From Chelonoidis abingdonii (Eukaryota; Chordata; Testudines; Testudinidae): a DNA stretch of 64,000 nt. Both the position numbers and the translations under genes were made by a program. Positions 58,116 to 64,000 of the stretch are shown piece by piece. The DNA is taken from positions 50,173,305 to 50,237,304 of the forward strand of contig NC_133774.1 in NCBI RefSeq assembly GCF_003597395.2. The letters run 5' to 3'. A model generated the notes under the pieces. The model had not been told where the DNA came from. It saw only the letters and a program-made list of their open reading frames with translations, and searched no databases. The first letter of the stretch is position 1, and each line of letters opens with the position of its first letter.

Positions 58116-58404
58116 AATATTTTGCATTTGCAAAGCACTTTGCACCCGATGGATCTCAAAGTATGTGTGAATGAGACAGAGATTCACATACATCCCCTGT
58201 TCTACCATCTAGCATTGTTCTGTCATCAATATTCTGCACGCATCTAGCCTCTGCTTTTGTACATGTGTCTGCACTGAACATCGCTGCTCCCTTCTCTGCA
58301 TATAGCTGCAGTAGAGCACAACCATGTCAGCTTTTAAAGCAGCACATATATGGAAAAGAAAATTCTCACTCTGCACTTGGTTCGTAATAGCATGAAGATT
58401 ATAG
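58116..58404. other. Short unique stretch with MIR/L2-like edge
   Basis: The segment 'tttgcaaagcactttgcaccc' at about 58128-58150 resembles the head of an old MIR/L2 relic. Nothing else recognised. Confidence 0.4.
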
Positions 58405-58520
58405 CTCTTGGGGGCTTGATTCTGACCGCCCGCTGGCTCCATACTGGCGTAATGCCATTGGAGTCATTCCTTCCAGATTTACAGCAAGGTGAGATCAGAA
58501 TAAGGGTCCTTTGTGTGTAT
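58405..58520. repeat. Short palindromic relic
   Basis: The arms 'cttgattctgaccgcccgct' and 'gcaaggtgagatcagaataag' are imperfect reverse complements, with 'ccattggagtcatt' near the centre. Confidence 0.5.
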
Positions 58521-59114
58521 CAGTATTTCAGGCTGTCACGAGTGTTCCATCTGTCCAGCAGAGCGATAATCACTTCAGGGCTAAATTCTTCCATCAGTGA
58601 GATCAGTCAAGATCTCACCTAAGCAATTAAAATAAATCTTATCTGAGCTGCAATGCATCAAATTGGAATCTTTTCATTTTCTAGTGTCTTTCATCAGCTC
58701 CGCATCATTGGGACTGAGATCTTTACAGAGAGGGGCAATTGGACCAATAGGGGGCATTATTAATATAAAACACCATGATGTCTAGTTCCAACCTTGTCTA
58801 AAGTGACAGCCATTTTCAGTAAGAAAAAGTAGTATCCCACTCTTTGGTGGAATAACTAATTGCACAGCCTTTGATGTTCCTGTTAGTACACTTACTGGCA
58901 TTAACTAATTTCTATTCAGCACCCATGGGTCTGTGCAAAAGTTACAGTGGGTTTGTATTAAAGTATTAAATGGTAGGAGGTTCAAAAGACAAGCATGGTA
59001 GGAATCAATACTTTTTAAGGGATCTCAACTCAATAGATCATCATTGTCAGAGGAATGCCTCACCACTTACGGGTTCAAGCAAGTCTTCAAGGGTCTCTTT
59101 GCTATCCTGGGAGC
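58521..59114. other. Unique DNA, nothing recognised
   Basis: No repeat or exon recognised before the retroposon tail fragment at 59115. Confidence 0.5.
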
Positions 59115-59160
59115 AACACGTCTACAATAACACTGCCTACAACAATTTGCAGGGTGGCTT
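59115..59160 (+). repeat. Isolated 3'-tail fragment of the second foldback family
   Basis: The sequence 'aacacgtctacaataacactgc' followed by 'acaatttgcag' resembles 59418-59456 ('acacagttacaacaacactgc', 'cagtttgcag'), the tail of the element just downstream. Confidence 0.5.
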
Positions 59161-59227
59161 CTCTGATTTGTAGGAACACGTCCTGTGCACATGTGAAGAA
59201 CCATAACTTAAAATGTTACAATTTGAA

Positions 59228-59440
59228 TAGACAAGGTGGGTGAGGTAATATCTTTGACTGGGCCAGCTTCTGTGGTGAGAGAGACAAGCTTTCGAGCTTA
59301 CCCAGAGCTCTTCTTCAGGTCTGTGTAAGCTCAAAATCTTGTCTCTCTCACTAACAGAAGTTGGTCCACTAAAAGATATTACCTCCCCCACCTGGTCTCT
59401 CTAATATCCTGGGACTGACACAGTTACAACAACACTGCAT
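59228..59440 (+). mobile_element. Foldback retroposon, second family
   Basis: The left arm (about 59231-59318, minus-oriented) and the right arm (about 59319-59395, plus-oriented) are the same body in opposite directions, for example 'gtgggtgaggtaatatcttt' against 'aaaagatattacctccccca'. In the left arm the minus strand reads CTGAAGA (59318-59312), a perfect 5-bp hairpin GAGCT/AGCTC, and GAAA (59293-59290). The 3' tail GACTGACACAGTTAC (59413-59427) resembles the tail of the first family. Target duplication not found. Confidence 0.6.
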
Positions 59441-60129
59441 AGGACAGTTTGCAGATGGTAACTGTTAGGTGACATGAGCACTGTCAATATTTAAGTATTC
59501 CCACTAGTGCTACTCAATGCCATAGCTAGAGATTGCAAACCTGCCCCCTGCTCAGACAGGTATTTATAGAATCTAAAATGAGTGCAATTTCTTTTCAGTT
59601 AAATTTTGTTTGCTAAGGACACACAGGGTGCAGTACTGTAAGTAACAATAGAGATTAATTTACACTATATCTCTGCCATAGGAATACAGATGTAGCTATT
59701 TAGGAGAGCTATAAAGAAATGAAGAAGGGATTTTGGTTTATTATTGTCCTCAGCTGGTGTGTTCCTATATTTGAGAATGGGCACATGGTAAGTTTTTTAG
59801 AACCAGAACACTCTTTAATGTGAGCAAGCCAGACATGAAGTATCCAGCCTCATTTTTTATCAGATAATGTATCCTCTGAGTGAGTGAGTGAGTGAGTGAA
59901 TGCCTGCATCAGAACAGCTGTTTATTCTTAAAAACAAACAAACAAAAAAACCTAGCCCTGTTGAAATTGTTTGAATGTCTGGCTTTAATTTGGGAGAAAA
60001 CTGTTTAAAATGAGCTGCTATCCCTTCTTCCTGTTCCTGAACATCCAAGATCAGCTTGGCTGAGGGTAGGAAAGGTTATTGCATAGTTGGTATTTCTGTT
60101 TGATGATGGTCACTGAAGAAGTCGTTTGG
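59441..60129. other. Unique DNA with a (GAGT)n microsatellite
   Basis: (GAGT)n at 59878-59899. No exon recognised. Confidence 0.5.
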
Positions 60130-60597
60130 ACAATGTGTTCCACCAAACATTATCTTCCATAGCTGTAAACAAACTTGTTTCTCCTTGCGATTGGCTGAAC
60201 AAGAAGTAGAACTGAGTGGACATGTAGTTTTTTTGTTGTTACATAACTGAACTAAAAAATAAAACAATGTAAAACTTTAGCACCTATATTTGTAAGTTGC
60301 ACTTTCATGATAAAGAGATTGCACTAAAGTACTTGTATGAGGTGAATTGAAAAATACTATTTGTTTATTACTTTTACAGTGCAAATATTTCTAATCAAAG
60401 TAAATATAAAATGGCACTGTACACTTTGTATTCTCTGTTGTAATTTAAATCAATATATTTGAAAATGGAGAAAAACATCCAAAAATATGTAATATATTTC
60501 AATTGGTATTCTATTATCGAACAGTGCGATTCATTTTTTTAATCACAATTTTTTTGAGCTAATCATGTGAGTTAACTGCGATTAATCGACAGCCCTA
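60130..60597 (-). mobile_element. hAT-like element fragment ending CGATTAATCGACAGCCCTA
   Basis: Segments 'tacataactgaactaaaaaat', 'ttgcactttcatgataaag', 'ttgtatgaggtgaattg' and the end 'gttaactgcgattaatcg' plus 'acagcccta' match an AT-rich family I know as very abundant in turtles and crocodilians. Its consensus begins CAGGGCTGTCGATTAATCG, so this copy lies with its 5' end at 60597. The other end is missing. No transposase. Confidence 0.7.
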
Positions 60598-60799
60598 CTA
60601 ATAATGTCATTTGATTTGCCAAACCTTAGAAGCTCTGCTAGCACAGCTGTGGAGCTTGTAAGCTCTGCAGTCAGAATTATTATCACCATTTGTATTCCAA
60701 AGACCCTCATCATGTGTTCGACATCGCAGTCTCTGCCTGAAATAGTTTAAAAATTAGGAAAGTTTACAATCTAAGAATAGCTCCATTTCAAGGAATTTA

Positions 60800-60990
60800 T
60801 GACTTTCCCTGGTGAAGCCCGTGGAGCTCGTAGACTGTGAAAGCCCAATAGTTCAATCCTTGAGGGGGCCTCTTAGGGATCTAGGGCAAAAATCAGTACT
60901 TGCTCCTGCTAGTGAAGGCAGGGGGCTGGGCTCAATGACCTTTCAAGGTCCCTTCCAGTTCTAGGAGATAGGTATATTTCCAATAATTTA
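60800..60990 (+). repeat. Turtle tRNA-derived SINE, second subfamily
   Basis: The 5' part is eroded, but the B-box-like 'gttcaatcc' (60851-60859) remains, followed by 'tgagggggcctcttaggg', 'ctagggcaaaaatcagtac', 'gaaggcagggggctggg' and 'aaggtcccttccagttct', the 3' end of a subfamily distinct from the SINE at 39070. Confidence 0.8.
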
Positions 60991-62004
60991 TTTTATTTTA
61001 TATTTATTATAATAGTTCAAATATTGATTTCTTTCTTTTTCTTTTATTTAAAAAGGAGGAGAAATAAATGTAAACAACAAGCATTAAAATTAAAAAATGA
61101 AGCACTCCAACACCAATGAAATCCCAAAAGTTAAAGGTGACTTCCACAACTACAATATTTTTCCTCTGTTACATGTTGATGTATCAATATGTACTAAAAC
61201 CACAAAGGTTATCAATATGTTTACATTAATATTTGGAATCTCTTTTTAGCGCTCGATTTCTCAGCCTTAATTTGTCATTAACTCTGCTGCTTTGCCTTTC
61301 ATCATACTGACCTTAGGAAATGACTTGATGCTGTAATTATGAATACTGGTTTGATATAGAACTTCAATTACCACACTCCAATGTATGTTCTCCATTTGCA
61401 TTTGAATAACAGGACCCTCCATATTTGGATTCTGTCCTGCAGGTTTTGGATGATGTGAATTAAAAAAAGTAGTAAGTGAGCCAGATTACCTCCTTGTTGC
61501 CAAATTCTAAACTCCTCAACAGTTTAGGAGGAGCTGGATTAGATTAACAAAGGTTATTTTTAGCGGTGAGATTTGGCATACACAATTAGAATTAAAATGA
61601 TTCCACATCAAGACATTGGAGGAAAAATATAGTGAAGACAAAAACATCACAAGTAAAAAAATTGGGGATGGGAAAATAGCCAACTTTTATTGTAGATAGA
61701 ACTGAAGTCATAGAAGAAATTGTCCATAATGAATTTCTCATGATTATGATGCTGGATTATTAAGTAGCACATCCTCACCTACTGTTATAGAGATGCATTA
61801 ATGAAAATACAATGGTTACCAGTAAAAAGTCAATGTTCGCTCGTGGTTACCATGCAGTGGTATATGAAATACTGAAACAGTCCCCTTTCAGGGAATAGGA
61901 AATACCATTGTATGGTATCTATTGGTGTTGGCTGACTTTTTTAATGGTGACAATTTCTAACAGGTTTTTATAATACTAGAAAACTGACTTATTAAACAAT
62001 GTGT
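60991..62004. other. Unique AT-rich DNA, nothing recognised
   Basis: Stop codons throughout. No repeat or exon recognised. Confidence 0.5.
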
Positions 62005-62075
62005 ATCAGATTTTGCTCTCACTTACACTGTCATCAATGGGAGTTGCACCTCAGCAGAGTAGAACTGGGTCTTGA
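62005..62075. repeat. Short palindromic relic
   Basis: The sequence 'cagattttgctctcacttac' and 'atcaatgggagttgc' belong to the small foldback class seen at 58405. Confidence 0.45.
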
Positions 62076-62497
62076 ATATTTAAATACATATGCATGCAAT
62101 TTATGGCAATCAAATATGACTTTGCCATTTAAAAGATAAAAAAAGACATAGTAACATGTAAATATAGAATTCTACAGGGAGCACAAGTAACTAACACAAA
62201 TCTTAGATGCACAAAGAAAACAATCATACCTCTATCATAGTACTATTAAACAATTCACTAATGAGGCTCCCATCGTGTGCATTGAAGGCCTGTTCCTGTT
62301 CCCATGGACTTAAATGTGAGTAGAGGTAGGCCATGAGTGAACCACTTTAAAGTGGTTTTGTATTTCTGAATGAGGCAGGGACGCTGTCATTTCCCCCTAA
62401 TTTGATTTTATTAATGCACTATCGTGTGATTGCTTTGGATAAACACAGACTTAATCTATCTGCAGAATGGGCCAGTGTTCTATTGGATAGATTTCTA

Positions 62498-62575
62498 TCA
62501 TAGACTCGTAGGTCAGAAGGGACCAATTTGATCATCTAGTCTGACCATCTAGATCATCTAGATCTATCCTGGAAT
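62498..62575 (-). repeat. CR1 LINE 3' end, antisense
   Basis: The sequence 'tcatagactcgtaggtcag' and 'gggaccaatttgatcatctag' is the reverse complement of the CR1 terminus. It is followed by a short stutter of ATCTAGATCATCTAG units. Confidence 0.65.
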
Positions 62576-63084
62576 AATAAGTCTCTGCACTGTTCCCTTG
62601 GTTGTATCTAATTTTCTAATGCGATACAGAGCAATTGGAGGTCTGAATGACAGCAGGACATTACTGTCTGCCTATTAAATTTGAGGTCAATTACAAATGT
62701 TACAACCTAATGTTAACAGGATCAAAGCTATTTTTTCATTCCTGGTGCTAAGGTAAATGCGTCCCCTCCTACTCTTTACTTTAGAAAGACTAACCTTCAC
62801 TGTTGTTGTGGGTACCAAAGACTGATATATTTCTAGGCACTGGCTTCAACACTGAGTATTTTTGTCTGCTTCAGCATAAAGTCAGTTCATTTCCCCTTTT
62901 TAGTATTCTGTGTGACTTTGCTTTTAGCTAACTGAAGTACAGTACATGTTTTTGTTTTATTACTTCCTAGCCCTGGTAATGCATAGTGTTCACCTACAAA
63001 ATCCTTTCACAGACTCATGGAGAGGACCTTTAGTGGACATCAAGGGTATTCCCTGCAGTGATGATGTAGCTAGTAATAATGCCT
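62576..63084. other. Unique DNA, nothing recognised
   Basis: No exon, RNA gene or repeat recognised. Confidence 0.5.
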
Positions 63085-63205
63085 ATATTCAAAGTAAGAC
63101 GGCATTATCCCTCTTGTAGATAACAAACTAAGGCAGAGAGGTTTGATGAGTTGCCCAAGGCCAAACTGGAAGTCAGTGGCAGGTCCAGGATTAGAATTCA
63201 GGCCT
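63085..63205 (+). repeat. MIR/L2-type relic
   Basis: The order 'gcattatccctcttgtagataac', 'aaactaaggcagagaggttt', 'gagttgcccaaggccaaac' and 'gattagaattcaggcc' is the classic MIR/L2 body. Confidence 0.7.
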
Positions 63206-63497
63206 TCCATACTTCCATCTCTTCATTCATTCCTCTGAATCACAATATTTTTAAGTGATTAATTTGATAATTATTTCTGAACAACCATGATAACTGGGTT
63301 TCTTGGGTACCTTAATCAAAGGTGAGTCCAAATCCTGTCCTGGCAGGTTGTTTCGTTTCTTTCGTGTGGTTGAAGTTCATTTTTCTTATTCTATTCTAGT
63401 CATTTTCATACTGCAGTATCTGGGTTCTTTCCTGCAGTGCATTAGGTGATGTGACTACCTCTACATTTCTAATATTTACATTAAATACTAGAGTATT
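63206..63497. other. Unique DNA, nothing recognised
   Basis: AT-rich stretch leading to the truncated left edge of the third Harbinger copy. Confidence 0.5.
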
Positions 63498-64000
63498 GCC
63501 CCTCGAACTTTTGAATTACATTTCCTGTTTGCCCAGCGTGGAGCTCTGATCAGCACAGGTGGCAATGCAGTCCCAAATCTAAAAAGAGCTCCAGCATGGA
63601 CCGTACGGGAGATACTGAACTGTCCTATGGACAAACTGTGACAAGCCCTACAGAAGATGAAATGCCAAAGCTTGAAAATATCTCCAGGCTACACAGTGCT
63701 ACATGACAAGTGTAACGAAAGCCAAGAACAAATGAGGCGCCATGGAAGGAGGGACTGAGACCCACCTATCCACTGTCCACAGCATAAACTGAAAAGATGA
63801 TCCTGAGCCCAGTCTTAGGTTCAAACACATGCGGCGTGTTCAGGAATAAGCTCCTCAGTTTCTTCCCCCCTCGCCCCCCACCACCTACGGAAGAAAAGGA
63901 AAAAACATTTCTGACTCTTCAAATGTCACCTATTGTACTGATTGCTGGTAGACGCGGTACGCGTGAAGAGTCAGTAACCGTCTTCCTTCCGATGGTAAGA
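63498..64000 (+). mobile_element. Third Harbinger copy, truncated, opposite orientation
   Basis: Aligns with the minus strand of the second copy (45130 downward): 'gaattacatttcctgt', 'ggagctctgatcagca', 'atgcagtcccaaatc' and 'atggaccgtacgggagatac' are shared. The text near 63585 encodes KRAPAWTVREILNC-like sequence in a broken frame, the SANT-like start. The left terminal inverted repeat is absent, so the copy is truncated at about 63498. It runs off the right edge of the window. Confidence 0.8.

Overview
The window reads as nuclear DNA of a turtle, most likely a cryptodiran. Three things point there: a tRNA-derived SINE with a CR1-like 3' end (39070-39272) that I recognise as the cryptodiran turtle SINE; many CR1 LINE 3' fragments of chelonian type; and families of short hAT and Harbinger DNA transposons that I know from turtle and crocodilian genomes. 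There is no bacterial or organellar signal. Family names are from memory of consensus sequences, not from a search.

No host gene can be followed across the window. The only host coding candidate is a 50-nt exon at 21640-21689, with a good acceptor and an almost ideal donor. If real, most of the window is intron or intergenic DNA. All longer open frames appear to be chance frames or lie in transposons.

Layout. 1-9.5 kb: mostly unique AT-rich DNA with old MIR/L2 and palindromic relics and two small MITEs. 9.5-20 kb: four hAT-like elements, three GC-rich, each with an 8-bp target duplication. 20-26 kb: MIR and CR1 relics, the candidate exon and a DNA transposon made of nested inverted repeats. 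26.2-30.7 kb: a decayed 4.55-kb Harbinger element with a HARBI1-like transposase pseudogene on + and a Myb/SANT-like partner pseudogene on -, tail to tail. 30.7-43 kb: unique DNA, three hAT elements and a SINE whose B box is replaced by a copy of DNA from 2.5 kb upstream. 43.1-45.5 kb: a foldback retroposon with a 13-bp target duplication, split by a second Harbinger copy. 47.5-60.6 kb: foldbacks, CR1 blocks, a local 230-bp duplication and more members of the foldback retroposon group. 60.6-64 kb: a SINE, unique DNA and a third Harbinger copy running off the right edge.

The strongest unusual signal is the foldback retroposon group (43.1, 50.2, 50.8, 54.9 and 59.2 kb). It has 12-13-bp target duplications, inverted 5' arms, a shared 3' tail and a conserved core resembling a hammerhead ribozyme (CTGANGA, hairpin, GAAA, two-base-pair stem, UH). 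This resembles what is known of Penelope-like elements. The transposase and SANT-like protein of Harbinger elements normally act together; here both are inactivated.
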